Assembly (NCBI GenBank): GCA_903928955.1
Contig: CAIYTD010000132.1
Span: 1-6,680, forward strand
Length of the DNA stretch: 6,680 nucleotides
Reading direction: 5' to 3'
Source of the DNA: Oligoflexia bacterium
GTDB taxonomy: Bacteria > Bdellovibrionota > UBA1018
Shown here piece after piece: positions 6,655 through 6,680 of this stretch (position 1 is its first letter; every line of letters starts with the position of its first letter). The notes beneath the pieces were generated by a model. That model was not told the origin of the DNA and did no database searches. It was given only the letters and a program-made list of their open reading frames with translations. A program made the position numbers and the translations under genes.

Positions 6655-6680
6655 GAGTTAGAGAAATTAGAATATCCAAA
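6655..6680 (+). other. In-frame continuation of the helicase past its TAA stop
   Basis: After the TAA at 6652-6654, the same frame reads ELEKLEYP followed by AA of a Lys or Asn codon at the window edge. From memory, relatives read roughly EERMELLEEV-x-(W/Y)-PKPL here, so the two sides of the stop join into one conserved block, with the TAA where a Glu codon would sit (GAA to TAA is one base change). This suggests a nonsense mutation, readthrough or a base-call error. Only eight full codons are visible. Confidence 0.55.

Overview
The window is bacterial DNA with a standard genetic code and an AT-leaning composition (roughly 40% GC by eye), apart from a GC-rich patch in the first ~107 bases. 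The lineage cannot be fixed from the sequence. A bacterial deoxyhypusine-synthase-like protein, a YbiT-type ABC-F and a DUF3516-type helicase would suit several groups, and Chlamydiota or Bdellovibrionota are only guesses. I see no mobile element, RNA gene or CRISPR array.

Layout. A minus-strand pair runs leftwards from about 1255: a complete deoxyhypusine-synthase-like gene (1229-252), then after 10 bases the start of a TrhO-like tRNA hydroxylase gene (241 leftwards). TrhO similarity stops after the APEGIN motif, and a GC-rich segment follows to the window edge. A 140-base divergent intergenic region (1230-1369) holds a plausible promoter for the minus-strand pair. Rightwards come an ABC-F ATPase of the YbiT type (1370-2968), a small Met-rich protein with a SHOCT-like tail (3009-3371), an NhaP2-type cation/proton antiporter with an RCK_C domain (3454-4914), and a Ski2-like/DUF3516-family RNA helicase (4915-6654). 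The helicase start abuts the antiporter stop. Gaps of 40, 82 and 0 bases and no clear terminator suggest one transcription unit.

How the genes relate. Three genes point to RNA or translation (TrhO, ABC-F, helicase), one to polyamine chemistry (DHS-like) and one to ion homeostasis (NhaP2-like). I see no single pathway joining them.

Three things stand out. First, the ABC-F has lost the second Walker A and second catalytic Glu, and its first signature motif is also degenerate, so exactly one of its two composite ATP sites appears intact. Second, the helicase is stopped by a TAA inside a block that resumes family-like sequence in the same frame, pointing to a recent nonsense mutation, readthrough or a sequence error. 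Third, the TrhO gene is cut at a sharp change in composition.
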